A DNA stretch of 64,000 bases, taken from Duganella sp. CF517. GTDB lineage: Bacteria; Pseudomonadota; Gammaproteobacteria; Burkholderiales; Burkholderiaceae_D. Position 1 is the stretch's first letter. Each line of letters starts with the position of its first letter. The notes below the pieces were generated by a model, which made no database searches, was not told the origin of the DNA, and saw only the letters and a program-made list of their open reading frames with translations. The stretch covers positions 124,001 to 188,000 of the forward strand of contig NZ_FODC01000002.1 in assembly GCF_900110275.1 (NCBI RefSeq). The letters are read 5' to 3'. A program made the position numbers and the translations under genes. Positions 17,680 through 27,572 of this stretch are shown piece by piece.

Positions 17680-19409
17680 CGCCGGCGTCGGCCCGCTACC
17701 TGAAGCTGCCGCTCAGCTTCGACGCGGCGCGGCTGCAGGCCGAACTCGACGCGCTGCTGGCGCCGCAGTGGGTCGAACACTTCAACACGCGCGACTACGA
17801 CGGCGGCTGGCGCTGCCTGGCGCTGCGCTCGGCGGACGGCCGGCCGCGCGACATCGGCGCGCTGTCCGAGGCCAATTTCCTCGACACGCCGGCGCTGGCG
17901 CAATGCCCCTACTTGCGCGCCGTGCTCGACACGTTCGAGTGCGACAAGGCCGCCGTGCGGCTGATGGCGCAGGAGGCGGGCGCCGTCATCAAGCCGCACC
18001 GCGACGCCGCCACCGCCTTCGACGACGGCCTGGCGCGCCTGCACGTGCCGTTGCAGACCGATCCGGCCGTGACGTTTTGCATCGACGGCGAGGATATCCA
18101 CTTCAGCCGGGGCGACACCTGGTACCTGAACGCCGGGCGCACCCACGCGGTCCACAACCGCAGCGCGCGCAGCCGCATCCACCTAGTGCTCGACTGCCTT
18201 GTCAATCCGTGGCTGCGCCAACTGTTCGCGCGGGCCGGCATGGCGCCGTCGGCGCCGCCGCGTTTCGGCCAGGTCGGCGCGGACGACAAGCATCCGCTGG
18301 CGCACCAGCGGCGCGCATTGCTGCGCGCGCCCGAGATCACCCTGGCGCAGGCCGGATCGCTGGAAGGCTGGTATCCGGTGGCAGTCGGCGACCAGCCCGA
18401 GGGGCTGTGGTGGCGCCGCCTGGGCGCGCGGCCGTTCAGCGAGCCGTTTTTCTCCGACACTTTCCGCCACCAGCCGCCGGCCGAACGGCAGCTGTGCTTC
18501 AGCGACTGGCAGGCGCCGGCCGCGCTGCCCGATGCGCTGGCGCCGAACGCCTTCATCTTCCACGTTTCGCGCTGCGGCTCGACCTTGCTGACGCAGATGC
18601 TGGCCACCCTGCCCTCGTGCGTGGCGCTGTCCGAGCCGCCGGTGGTGGACGACTTTCTGCGGCTGCGGCGCCAACGCCTCGATGCGGCCGGGACGGACGA
18701 TGTCGCCGACCATGCCAGCCATGCAGGCGACGCTGGCGACATCGTCCGGCTGCGCGCGCTGGTGCGCGCGCTCGGCCAGCGCCGCGATCCGCGCCAGCGC
18801 CATCTGGTGGTCAAACTCGACAGCTGGCACCTGCGCGACCTGGCGCTGTTGCGCGCCGCCTTCCCGGCCACGGCGATGGTGTTCCTGTATCGCGAGCCGC
18901 TGCAGGTGCTGGCCTCGCACCAGCGCCAGCGCGGCCCGCAAATGCTGCCGGGGCTGATCGATCCCGACTGGCTGGGCATCACTTTCGACCCACCGGGGGA
19001 GGCGGGCGTTGCGGCCGGTAAAACCGAGGCCGACCACGGCGCCGGTGAGCGCCTGGCGCCGTCCGACCTCGACCGCTATTGCCTGCACGTGCTGTGCACC
19101 CTGATGGAGACGGCGCTGGCGACGCAAAACCGCGGCCAACCCTTGCTACTGCTGAACTACGCCGATTTGCCAAAACTGCCGGGCCTGCCGCTGCTGGCGC
19201 GGCTGGGCATCCGCCCGGGGCGCACCGAGCGCGCCGACATGCTGCGGCGCGCCGCCTTTCACGCCAAGCACGGCGCGCCGTTCAGCGGCGACGCCGCCAC
19301 CGCCGGGCGCTGGGGCGCGGCGCCGGGCCCGGCGCTGTTCGACCGGCTTGCGCGGCTATACGCGGCGCTGGAACAGTCCCGCCTGAACAACGAATTTGTC
19401 GGGAATTAA
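17676..19409 (+). CDS. Aspartyl/asparaginyl beta-hydroxylase-like domain fused to a sulfotransferase
   Basis: ATG 17676 overlaps the GNAT stop and gives a 577-residue protein. Residues 1-170 resemble Asp/Asn beta-hydroxylases: KPHRD at about 105-109 and GRTHAVHN at about 153-160 would supply the iron ligands. An Arg just after (SRIHLVLD) could bind 2-oxoglutarate. A linker follows. From about residue 290 there is a sulfotransferase with a 5'-phosphosulfate loop (HVSRCGSTLL) and a later 3'-phosphate-type segment (VFLYREPLQVLASH). The two activities in one chain suggest hydroxylation and sulfation of a shared target. Both domain calls rest on motifs; the combined function is inferred. Confidence 0.8.
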   Translation: MTPASARYLKLPLSFDAARLQAELDALLAPQWVEHFNTRDYDGGWRCLALRSADGRPRDIGALSEANFLDTPALAQCPYLRAVLDTFECDKAAVRLMAQEAGAVIKPHRDAATAFDDGLARLHVPLQTDPAVTFCIDGEDIHFSRGDTWYLNAGRTHAVHNRSARSRIHLVLDCLVNPWLRQLFARAGMAPSAPPRFGQVGADDKHPLAHQRRALLRAPEITLAQAGSLEGWYPVAVGDQPEGLWWRRLGARPFSEPFFSDTFRHQPPAERQLCFSDWQAPAALPDALAPNAFIFHVSRCGSTLLTQMLATLPSCVALSEPPVVDDFLRLRRQRLDAAGTDDVADHASHAGDAGDIVRLRALVRALGQRRDPRQRHLVVKLDSWHLRDLALLRAAFPATAMVFLYREPLQVLASHQRQRGPQMLPGLIDPDWLGITFDPPGEAGVAAGKTEADHGAGERLAPSDLDRYCLHVLCTLMETALATQNRGQPLLLLNYADLPKLPGLPLLARLGIRPGRTERADMLRRAAFHAKHGAPFSGDAATAGRWGAAPGPALFDRLARLYAALEQSRLNNEFVGN

Positions 19410-19426
19410 CTTGATCGCGACCATTT

Positions 19427-19457
19427 GTGACAATTGGGGAGAAACTTTTTCTATAAT
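19427..19457 (+). promoter_or_regulatory. Possible sigma-70 promoter before the second sulfotransferase
   Basis: GTGACA and TATAAT are separated by 19 bases in the 120-bp gap after the fusion gene. The -10 is perfect but the spacer is long. It would allow the sulfotransferase-adhesin pair to be transcribed separately from the upstream genes. Confidence 0.4.
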
Positions 19458-19529
19458 TTATGTCACAGTTAAATAAAGCTCTTTCCTGTCGAAACCATGA
19501 CCACCGACCCGTAGGCGTGCACGCCCACC

Positions 19530-20381
19530 ATGCCAGACTCCGACCGCACCTATCACTTTATTTCCGGCCTGCCCCGTTCCGGTTCCACCTTGTTGTCGGC
19601 CATCCTGCGCCAGAATCCCCGCTTCCACGCCGGCATCAGCAGTCCCGTCGCCAGCCTCGCTGCCGGCTTGCTGGGCCAGGTCAGCGCCGGCAGCGAATTC
19701 GCCACGCTGGTCGACGCCGCGCAGCGCCGCGCCCTGTTGCGCGGCCTGTTCGACGCCTACTACAGCACCAATCCCGGCGAGGTGGTGTTCGACACCAACC
19801 GCCTGTGGTGCGGCAAGCTGCCGCTGCTGCGCGACCTGTTCCCCCGTGCCAAGGTGATCGCCTGCGTGCGCAACGTCGCCTGGGTCATGGACAGCATCGA
19901 GCGCCTGTACCGCGCCAACCCGTACGAGAACACGCGCCTGTTCAACCACGCAGGCGGGCGCGGCTCGGTCTACACCCGGCTCGAAGGCCTGGTCCAGCAC
20001 GACCAGATGGTCGGCTCGGCCTGGGCCGCGCTGCGCGAGGCCTATTACGGCGAGCAGGCCGAGTCGCTGCTGGTGGTCGATTACGACCTGCTGTCGCGCG
20101 CGCCGCAACAGGTGATCCCGCTGATCTACGACTTCATCGGCGAGCCGGCGTTCGCGCACGACTTCGAGCGCATCGAGTACGACGCCGTCGACTTCGACCT
20201 GCAACTGGGCGTGCCCGGCCTGCACCGGGTGCGCGCCAAGGTCGAGTTCCAGGCGCGGCGCACCCTCCTGCCGCCCGACTTGTTTGAAAAATATTCCAAG
20301 CTGTCCTTCTGGGGCGACCGCAGCGGCAGTCGCGCGAATGTGATCAGCAACCAACCGGCACTGCCAGGGAATCCATCATGA
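19530..20381 (+). CDS. Sulfotransferase family protein
   Basis: The 283-residue protein opens with the PAPS-binding loop GLPRSGSTLLSAIL (about residues 13-26). It has the second phosphate-binding region (AKVIACVRNVAWVMDSIERL) near residue 110 and the VVDYDLLSRAP segment common to P-loop sulfotransferases. It lacks a signal peptide, so it should act in the cytoplasm on a protein or small-molecule acceptor. Its TGA overlaps the ATG of the giant adhesin (ATGA), a strong hint that the adhesin or its partner is the acceptor. Confidence 0.87.
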   Translation: MPDSDRTYHFISGLPRSGSTLLSAILRQNPRFHAGISSPVASLAAGLLGQVSAGSEFATLVDAAQRRALLRGLFDAYYSTNPGEVVFDTNRLWCGKLPLLRDLFPRAKVIACVRNVAWVMDSIERLYRANPYENTRLFNHAGGRGSVYTRLEGLVQHDQMVGSAWAALREAYYGEQAESLLVVDYDLLSRAPQQVIPLIYDFIGEPAFAHDFERIEYDAVDFDLQLGVPGLHRVRAKVEFQARRTLLPPDLFEKYSKLSFWGDRSGSRANVISNQPALPGNPS

Positions 20382-23300
20382 TCAGCCAGCACACCAACGG
20401 CACCCATAGCCAGCTCGACGACGACGGCGCGCCATGGCGCCTGCAGATCCTGGCCGGCGCGCCCGAGGCGGCGTCCCTGCCGGCGGCCCCGGCGTTGGCC
20501 CCCGAACAGCCGCCGCTGGCGATCGCCCAGCGCAGCGAGATCACCTTCATCGAGTCGAACGTGGCCGACCTGGAAACCCTGCTCAAGGGCCTGGCCGGCA
20601 GCGAGGTGCACGTGCTCGACGCCGGCCAGGACGGCCTGCAGCAGATCGCCGCCATCCTCGCCGGGCGCGGTGGCATCGACGCGCTGCACATCATCTCGCA
20701 CGGGGCGACGGCGGCCGTCAACTTCGGCGCGCTCAAGCTCGACGGCGGCAATCTCGACACGCACCGCGCCGAGCTCGATGCGATAGGCCGCGCCATGGCC
20801 GACGGCGGCGACATCCTGCTGTACGGTTGCGAGGTCGGCGCCGGCAGCGCCGGCGCCGCCTTCATCGACCGCCTGGCCGACGTCACCGGCGCCGACGTGG
20901 CCGCCTCGGCCAACCTGACCGGCGCCACCGCGATGGGCGGCGACTGGCGCCTCGAAGTGGCCAGCGGCCAGATCGAGACCGCCGCCGTGGTCGACCCGGC
21001 GCTGGCGACGTTGTACCAGCAAACGCTGGCGATTCCCAGCGCCACCGTCAACTTCAACACTCCCGGAAACTTCGCCAACGCCGGCGGCTACTTGCCGGCC
21101 CAGGACGTCATCTACAACGTCTCTGGCAACAGCGGCTACCGGTTGAAGATCGACGGCCAGAACGAGGGTGTGATCGACTTCGGCGGCTATGTTGCCAGCG
21201 ACGCCGGCACCGCCAGCGGCGAAACGCTGCTGACGATGTCCTTCGTCGCCGGCCAGGTCTTCACGCCGACCTCGATCAGAGTCGGCACCCAGATCGCCGG
21301 CGTGCAAACCTTGCTCTTCAAAGGCTACGACACGGCCGGTAACCAGGTCGGTTCGACCCAGGTCTTCTATACACCCGGCACCCCCACCTACCCCGCCAAC
21401 TACCTGACGGCGACGTTCTCCGGCCTGACCAACATCGCCACGCTGAAGGTGACGGCCGACGCCAACTCAAACGGCGGCAAGATGTTCTATCTGGTGCTGG
21501 AGGATCTGGTGCTGACCAATATCCAGCCGCCCGCGCCGTCGGTGACCTCGATCACCTCCAGCACCGCCAACGGCAGCTACAAGGTCGGCGACACCATCAG
21601 CATCCAGGTCGCCTTCGACGCCGCCGTTACGGTGGCCGGCACGCCGCAGTTGACGCTGGCCACCGGCGGCGCCGGCCGCGCCATCAACTACGCCAGCGGC
21701 AGCGGCAGCACCACGCTGACGTTCAGCTACACAGTGCAGGCCGGCGACAGCACCAGCGACCTCGACGTCTTCAGCACCGGCGCGCTCAGCCTCAACGGCG
21801 GCAGCATCACGCAGACCGTCGGCGCCGCCGCCGCCACCCTGACCCTGCCCACGCCGGGCACCGCCGGCTCGCTGGGCGCCAACAAGGCGCTGGTGGTCGA
21901 CGGCATCGCCCCGACCCTGGCCATCACCAGCAACGTCGCCACGCTCAAGGCCGGAGAGACGGCCACCATTACCTTCACCTTCAGTGAAAACCCGGGCGCC
22001 AGCTTCACCTGGGACGGCAACGTCGGCGACGTGGTGGTCACCGGCGGCACCCTGGGCGCCATCTCCGGCGCCGGCCTGACGCGCACGGCCACCTTCACGC
22101 CGACCGCGTCGACCAACGGCGGCAGCGCCAGCATCACCGTCGCCTCCGGCACCTACACCGACACGGTCGGCAACAGCGGCGGCGCCGGCGCCACGCCGTC
22201 GCTGACCTTCGACACCCTGGCGCCGTCGGCGCCGTCGACCCCGGCGCTGGCGAGCGCCAGCGACAGCGGCACCAGCCCGTCCGACCGCATCACCAACGAC
22301 ACCACGCCGACCTTCACCGGCACCGCCGAGGCCAACGCCACCGTCAGGCTGTACGACACCGACGGCACCACCCTGCTGCAAACCACCACCGCCGACGGCG
22401 GCGGCAACTGGACGCTCACCAGCAACGCTTTGGCGGCCGGCGCGCACAGCGTCAGCGTCAAGGCCACCGATGCCGCCGGCAACACCGGCGCCGCCTCGGC
22501 CACGCAAAGCGTGACGATCGTGACCGCCACGCCGACGCTAACCATCACCAGCGACGTCAACAGCCTCAAGGCCGGCGAGACGGCCACCATCACCTTCACC
22601 TTCAGCAGCGACCCCGGCGCCACGTTCACGTGGAACGGCAGCAGCGGCGACGTGGTCGTCAGCGGCGGCACCCTGGGCGCGATCTCCGGCACCGGGCTCA
22701 CGCGCACGGCCACCTTCACGCCGGCGGTGGCCACCGACAGCGTCGCGGCCAGCATCACCGTCGCCGGCGGCAGCTACACCGACGTGGCCGGCAACAGCGG
22801 CGCGGCCGGCCTGACGCCGACGCTCAACATCGACACCATCGCGCTGGCGCCGACCGTCACCGGGGCCAACGCCGCCAGCGACAGCGGCAGCTCCCCCAGC
22901 GACGGCATCAGCAACGTCGGCACGCCGACCATCACCGGCCACGCCGAGAACGGCGCCGCCGTGCGCCTGTACGACAGCGATGGCATCACCCAGGTGGGCG
23001 GCGCCACCGCCGACGGCGCCGGCAACTGGAGCATCACCGCCAGCGCGCTGACCGAGGGCGCCCACACCCTGACGGCCAAACAGACCGACGTCTCCGGCAA
23101 CATCTCGGCCGCATCGAGCGCCTACACCTACCGGCTCGACACGATCGGCCCGACCGCGCTGGCGCTCAGCGCCACCACCATCGCGCTGGCCGGCGCCACC
23201 AACGGTTCCACCGTGGCCACCGCCTCTTCCACCGACACCAGCGCCGTCGTGTACGACTTCGCGGTCGGCAACGGCACCATCGACGCCGACAACGCCAAGT

Positions 23301-25996
23301 TCAGCTTCGCCGGCACCAGTCTGGTGGCGGCGCAGACTCTGGGCGCCGGCAGCTACCACATCTACGTGCGCGCCACCGACGCCGCCGGCAACGACGCCTT
23401 CCAAACCTTCACCGTCACCGTCGTCGACGCCCCGGCCGTCAGTTCCATCGTGCGCGCGGCCGCCGCGCCGGGCACGGTGGCCGCCAGCGCCACCTCGGTC
23501 AGCTACACGGTCACCTTCGACCAAAGCGTCACCGGCGTCGGCGCGAGCGACTTCGCGCTGACCGCCAGCGGCACCGCCACCGGCACCATCGCGTCGGTCA
23601 GCGGCAGCGGCGCCACCTACACCGTCACCGTCAACGGCATCGGCGGCGACGGCACCTTGCGGCTGGACCTCAACGCCAGCGGCACCGGCATCCAGAACGG
23701 TTCGTCCGTGGCCATCGTCGGCGGCCACACGTCCGGCCAGACCTACACGCTGGACCACACCGCGCCGGCCGCGCCGAGCGCGCCGGCGATGAGCGCCGGC
23801 AGCGACAGCGGCGCCTCCCCCACCGACGCCATCACCAGCAACACCACCCCGACCTTCACCGGCACGGCGGAGGCCAACGCCACCGTCAATCTGTTCGACG
23901 GCGCCACCCAGGTCGGCACCACCAGCGCCGACGGCGGCGGCAACTGGAGCATCACCAGCGGCGCGCTGACGGTCGGCAGCCACACGCTGACGGCGCGCAC
24001 CACCGACGCCGCCGGCAACGCTTCGGCCGCCGGCGGCGCGCTGGCGGTGGTCATCGACACCAACGCCAACGCCCCGGCCGCCCTGGCGCTGGCCGGCGCC
24101 AGCGACAGCGGCACCGTCGGCGACGGCATCACCAACAACGCCACGCCGACGATCAGCGGCACCGCCGAGGCCAACGCCGACGTCACCCTGTTCGACACCG
24201 ACGGCCTGACGGTGGTGGGCACGGCGACCGCCAACGGCAGCGGCGCCTGGAGCACCGCCACCGCCACCCTGGGCGACGGCGCCCACACGCTGACTGCCGT
24301 GCAGACCGACCGCGCCGGCAACATCTCCATCGCCAGCGCCGGCCTGTCGCTGACCATCGACACCCTGGCGCCGGCGGCGCCGGGCGCGCCGGTGCTGGCC
24401 GCCGCCAGCGACAGCGGCGCCGCCGGCGACAACCTCACCAACGTCGCCCGGCCGGTGCTGACCGGCACCGCGCTGGCCGGCGCCGTGGTGCGCCTGTACG
24501 ACACCAACGGCACCACGGTGCTGGGCACGGCCACCGCCGACGGCGCCGGCAACTGGAGCATCACCAGCGGCGCGCTGGCGGTCGGCGCGCACACGCTCAC
24601 CGCCAAACAGTTCGACGCGGCCGGCAACGCCTCGGCCGCCGGCGCGGCGCTGGCGCTGACCATCGAGGCCGCGCCGCCGCCGGCCACGCCGCCCGCCACC
24701 ACGATCGACGGCGTGGCGGTGGTGCAGACGCCGGTCGCGCTGCCCGGCGGCGGCCTTGGCACCCAGACCGTGATCGGCATCGTCGCCGGCGACCGCGCCG
24801 AATCGAGCGGCAACGCCGGCGTGGCCGACATTCCGCTGGTGACCGGCGGCGGCGCCAACCTGTTGCTGGCGCAAATCGCGCCCGGCTTCGGACTGACCGC
24901 CTCCAGCGGCGCCAGCCGGCCGGTCGGGAATTCGACCGACCAATTGATCCAAGCCATCCTGGGCGTGACGCCGGACCATCCGGCGGCCGACCAGGGCCAC
25001 CTGACCGGCAACGGCGTGGCCTTCCTGGGCCAGCTGGCAGCGACCACGCCGCTGCTGGTCAGCACCGTCGTCCCGATCAGCGGCGCCACCGCGCCCACCG
25101 GATCGCTGACCCTGACCGGCACCAGCACCGACAGCCAGCGCACGGCACTGGTCATCGACGCCAGCGATCTGGCCCCCGGCAGCAACCTGGTGTTGAACGC
25201 GACCGACTTCGCCGCCGTCGTCGGCGCCGTCAACGTCACCGGCAACACCGACGGCCAAATCCTGACCGGCGACGCCGCCAGCCAGCAGTTCACCGTCTCG
25301 TCCGCGCGCGGCGGCGCGGTGTTCGCCGGCGGCGGCGCCGACGCGCTGGCGTACAACTCACCGTCGGCTACGGCCGGTGCCATGGCCGCCGCCGTGTCGG
25401 CATCGCGCGCGCTGGCCGCCGCCGCCGACACCACCACCATCCTGCACGGCGGCCTCGGTGACGACAGCGCCGCCTTCAACGGCGCCAGCGCCAACTACAC
25501 GATCGATCTGCACCGGGGCTACGCCATCGTCACCGCCAAGGCGCAACCGCAGCAGCACGCGCTGGTGATCAACGCCGAAAGCCTGAAGTTCGCCGACACC
25601 ACGCTCGGCGTCGACAACCCGGCGTCGCTGGCGTCGATCACGGGCCTGTATCAGAGCGTCCTCGGGCGCCAGGCCGACCATCTCGGCGCCGAGTTCTGGG
25701 CCACGTTCTACGACAGCGGCGCGAGCATGGGCTGGATCGCCCTCGCCATCATCCAGTCGGCGGAATCCCAGGCGCGGCACCCGATGGTGTTCAACGGCGA
25801 CAGCGGGCACGACATCGAGTTGCTGTATCAAGGCATCTTCAGGCGCCACAGCGACGCTCCCGGGCTTGCTTTTTGGATAGATAAAATGGCCGGAGGCATG
25901 TCGTTGGAGCGGGTGGCGGAACTGTTCACGCTGTCGGCCGAAATGGATATCCACAAGATAGGCGTGCAGAACTGGGATTTCCAGATCTCGTCATGA
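20378..25996 (+). CDS. Giant repeat adhesin with DUF4347, Ig-like repeats and DUF4214
   Basis: The 1872-residue protein has a DUF4347 domain at about 48-210 (LHIISHGATAAVNFG, ILLYGCEVGAG), then a 160-residue beta domain. About five bacterial Ig-like repeats follow, near residues 627, 834, 1141, 1241 and 1344 (SDSG...TPTFTGTAEANATV...GNWSITSGAL...TDAAGN). Two related LTITS...AGETATITFTFS repeats are interspersed with these. The end (about 1748-1870) holds a DUF4214 pair (LYQSVLGRQAD, LYQGIFRRHSDAPG). There is no Sec signal. Such proteins are usually exported by type I secretion, but no secretion genes lie in the window. It is strongly Ala/Gly/Thr/Ser-rich and almost Cys-free, and is coupled to the sulfotransferase. 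Confidence 0.9.
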   Translation: MISQHTNGTHSQLDDDGAPWRLQILAGAPEAASLPAAPALAPEQPPLAIAQRSEITFIESNVADLETLLKGLAGSEVHVLDAGQDGLQQIAAILAGRGGIDALHIISHGATAAVNFGALKLDGGNLDTHRAELDAIGRAMADGGDILLYGCEVGAGSAGAAFIDRLADVTGADVAASANLTGATAMGGDWRLEVASGQIETAAVVDPALATLYQQTLAIPSATVNFNTPGNFANAGGYLPAQDVIYNVSGNSGYRLKIDGQNEGVIDFGGYVASDAGTASGETLLTMSFVAGQVFTPTSIRVGTQIAGVQTLLFKGYDTAGNQVGSTQVFYTPGTPTYPANYLTATFSGLTNIATLKVTADANSNGGKMFYLVLEDLVLTNIQPPAPSVTSITSSTANGSYKVGDTISIQVAFDAAVTVAGTPQLTLATGGAGRAINYASGSGSTTLTFSYTVQAGDSTSDLDVFSTGALSLNGGSITQTVGAAAATLTLPTPGTAGSLGANKALVVDGIAPTLAITSNVATLKAGETATITFTFSENPGASFTWDGNVGDVVVTGGTLGAISGAGLTRTATFTPTASTNGGSASITVASGTYTDTVGNSGGAGATPSLTFDTLAPSAPSTPALASASDSGTSPSDRITNDTTPTFTGTAEANATVRLYDTDGTTLLQTTTADGGGNWTLTSNALAAGAHSVSVKATDAAGNTGAASATQSVTIVTATPTLTITSDVNSLKAGETATITFTFSSDPGATFTWNGSSGDVVVSGGTLGAISGTGLTRTATFTPAVATDSVAASITVAGGSYTDVAGNSGAAGLTPTLNIDTIALAPTVTGANAASDSGSSPSDGISNVGTPTITGHAENGAAVRLYDSDGITQVGGATADGAGNWSITASALTEGAHTLTAKQTDVSGNISAASSAYTYRLDTIGPTALALSATTIALAGATNGSTVATASSTDTSAVVYDFAVGNGTIDADNAKFSFAGTSLVAAQTLGAGSYHIYVRATDAAGNDAFQTFTVTVVDAPAVSSIVRAAAAPGTVAASATSVSYTVTFDQSVTGVGASDFALTASGTATGTIASVSGSGATYTVTVNGIGGDGTLRLDLNASGTGIQNGSSVAIVGGHTSGQTYTLDHTAPAAPSAPAMSAGSDSGASPTDAITSNTTPTFTGTAEANATVNLFDGATQVGTTSADGGGNWSITSGALTVGSHTLTARTTDAAGNASAAGGALAVVIDTNANAPAALALAGASDSGTVGDGITNNATPTISGTAEANADVTLFDTDGLTVVGTATANGSGAWSTATATLGDGAHTLTAVQTDRAGNISIASAGLSLTIDTLAPAAPGAPVLAAASDSGAAGDNLTNVARPVLTGTALAGAVVRLYDTNGTTVLGTATADGAGNWSITSGALAVGAHTLTAKQFDAAGNASAAGAALALTIEAAPPPATPPATTIDGVAVVQTPVALPGGGLGTQTVIGIVAGDRAESSGNAGVADIPLVTGGGANLLLAQIAPGFGLTASSGASRPVGNSTDQLIQAILGVTPDHPAADQGHLTGNGVAFLGQLAATTPLLVSTVVPISGATAPTGSLTLTGTSTDSQRTALVIDASDLAPGSNLVLNATDFAAVVGAVNVTGNTDGQILTGDAASQQFTVSSARGGAVFAGGGADALAYNSPSATAGAMAAAVSASRALAAAADTTTILHGGLGDDSAAFNGASANYTIDLHRGYAIVTAKAQPQQHALVINAESLKFADTTLGVDNPASLASITGLYQSVLGRQADHLGAEFWATFYDSGASMGWIALAIIQSAESQARHPMVFNGDSGHDIELLYQGIFRRHSDAPGLAFWIDKMAGGMSLERVAELFTLSAEMDIHKIGVQNWDFQISS

Positions 25997-26090
25997 ACAG
26001 TTTGTGTGGATAACTTTGTGTGTAACTGCCATCGCGGAAGCTAAAGTGCTTGATCCGTAAGGCTTTTTATTCGATGCCTGCAAATGAGGC
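25996..26090. repeat. Isolated sixth unit of the DnaA-box array
   Basis: Just after the adhesin stop, TGTGTGGATAACTTTGTGTG contains an exact DnaA box (26005-26013). About 40 bases later comes TTGATCCGTAAGGCTTTTTATTCGATGCC (only CTTGATCCGTAAGG and TTTTTATTCGATGCC are compared). These match the order and spacing of the block in the 15.5-16.3 kb units. A one-mismatch box follows at 26180. The unit lies between the island and xseA. Confidence 0.65.
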
Positions 26091-26206
26091 AGAAATATTA
26101 GCCTTTAAAATCATGACCCTATCTATAATACCTACCGCTTCACGTGCACTGTGACCGCTGTGTTACAGATCCCACATAGTGTGGATAGTTTATATTTTTG
26201 AAACCG

Positions 26207-27568
26207 ATGATGTTCGACGACCGCTCCGATTCCGCCCCCGCCGCCGCCCCCGTGATGACCGTGACCGCGCTCAACCAGGCGGTGGCGCGGCTGCTCGAGC
26301 GCTCCTTCCCGCTGGCGTGGATCGGCGGCGAAGTGTCCAACTTCACCCGCGCCAGTTCCGGCCACTGGTACTTCACGCTCAAGGACAACGCGGCGCAGGT
26401 GCGGGCGGTGATGTTCCGCGGACGCGCGCAGTACGCCGACTTCATTCCGCGCGAGGGCGACAAGGTCGAGGTGCGCGCGCTGGTGACCCTGTACGGCGCG
26501 CGCGGCGACTACCAGATCAATGTCGAGGCGATCCGCCGCGCCGGCGTCGGCTCGCTGTTCGAGGCGTTCCAGCGGCTGAAGGAAAAGCTGGACGCGGCGG
26601 GCCTGTTCCACGCCGACCGCAAACGCGCGCTGCCGATGTTCCCGCGCGCGATCGGCATCGTCACCAGCCCGCAGGCGGCGGCGCTGCGCGACGTGCTGAC
26701 GGCGCTCAAGCGACGCGCGCCGCACGTGCGCATCGTGTTGTATCCGACGCCGGTGCAGGGACAACTGGCGGCCGCGAAGATCGCCGACGCCATCGACACG
26801 GCCTCGCTGCGCGACGAATGCGATGTGCTGATCGTCTGCCGGGGCGGCGGCAGCATCGAGGACTTGTGGTCGTTCAACGACGAGGACGTGGCCTACGCGG
26901 TGGCCAATTGCCGCATGCCGGTGATCTCCGGCGTCGGCCACGAGACGGACTTCACGATCTGCGATTTCGCCGCCGACCTGCGCGCCGCCACGCCGACGGC
27001 GGCGGCCGAACTGGCGGCCACGCCGCGCGCCGACTGGCTGGCGTCGCTGCGCGCCGACGCCACCGATTTGCGCCGCGCGATGCGCCGCAGCGTCAGCGAG
27101 GCCACGCAAACACTCGATAGCCACGCGCGCCGCCTGCTCAATCCGGGCGCGCAGATCAAGCAGCAGCGTTTGAAGCTGCTGGCCTTGTCGGCGGCGATGA
27201 TGCACGCCAACCGCATGCCGCTGTCGCAGTCGCGCTACCAGCTCGATCGCTTGAGCGGGCGCATGGCCGCGCACAAGCCCGATGTGCGGGCGGCGCGCTC
27301 GGCGCTGGCCGGCCTGCGCCATCGCGCCGGGATCAGCGTGGCCACGCAACTGGGCAGGCGCCGCCACGCGCTGGCGGCGTTGTCGTCGCAACTGGAGTTA
27401 TTGAATCCGCAGCGCACCCTGGAGCGCGGCTACGCCATCGTCACCGACGACAAGGGCGCCATCGTGCGCGCGCCGGCGCAACTGCGCCCGCGCAGCACGC
27501 TGACGTTGCGGCTGGCCGAGGGCAGCGCGCAAGTGGGCGTCGATTCGGTGCAGCCGTCGCTGGACTAA
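26207..27568 (+). CDS. xseA: Exodeoxyribonuclease VII large subunit
   Basis: The 453-residue protein has the N-terminal OB fold ([24 protein letters not shown]) and the XseA core ([64 protein letters not shown], each recognisable in the family). A C-terminal coiled coil ends in LERGYAIV. It forms the nuclease subunit of exonuclease VII with XseB. ATG 26207 or the adjacent 26210 is likely; no strong ribosome site is visible. A TATAAT at 26124-26129 may be part of its promoter. It converges on glk with only 4 nt between them. Confidence 0.95.
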   Translation: MMFDDRSDSAPAAAPVMTVTALNQAVARLLERSFPLAWIGGEVSNFTRASSGHWYFTLKDNAAQVRAVMFRGRAQYADFIPREGDKVEVRALVTLYGARGDYQINVEAIRRAGVGSLFEAFQRLKEKLDAAGLFHADRKRALPMFPRAIGIVTSPQAAALRDVLTALKRRAPHVRIVLYPTPVQGQLAAAKIADAIDTASLRDECDVLIVCRGGGSIEDLWSFNDEDVAYAVANCRMPVISGVGHETDFTICDFAADLRAATPTAAAELAATPRADWLASLRADATDLRRAMRRSVSEATQTLDSHARRLLNPGAQIKQQRLKLLALSAAMMHANRMPLSQSRYQLDRLSGRMAAHKPDVRAARSALAGLRHRAGISVATQLGRRRHALAALSSQLELLNPQRTLERGYAIVTDDKGAIVRAPAQLRPRSTLTLRLAEGSAQVGVDSVQPSLD

Positions 27569-27572
27569 CCGG

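Noticed and set aside
22538..25461. Over-900-codon frames on both strands inside the adhesin
   Set aside because: They come from the repetitive GC-rich adhesin DNA read in other frames. Only the 20378-25996 frame gives recognisable domains and a coupled start.
20378..25996. CRISPR-like direct repeats in the adhesin
   Set aside because: The repeats are in-frame protein domains of variable spacing within a coding sequence, with no cas genes.
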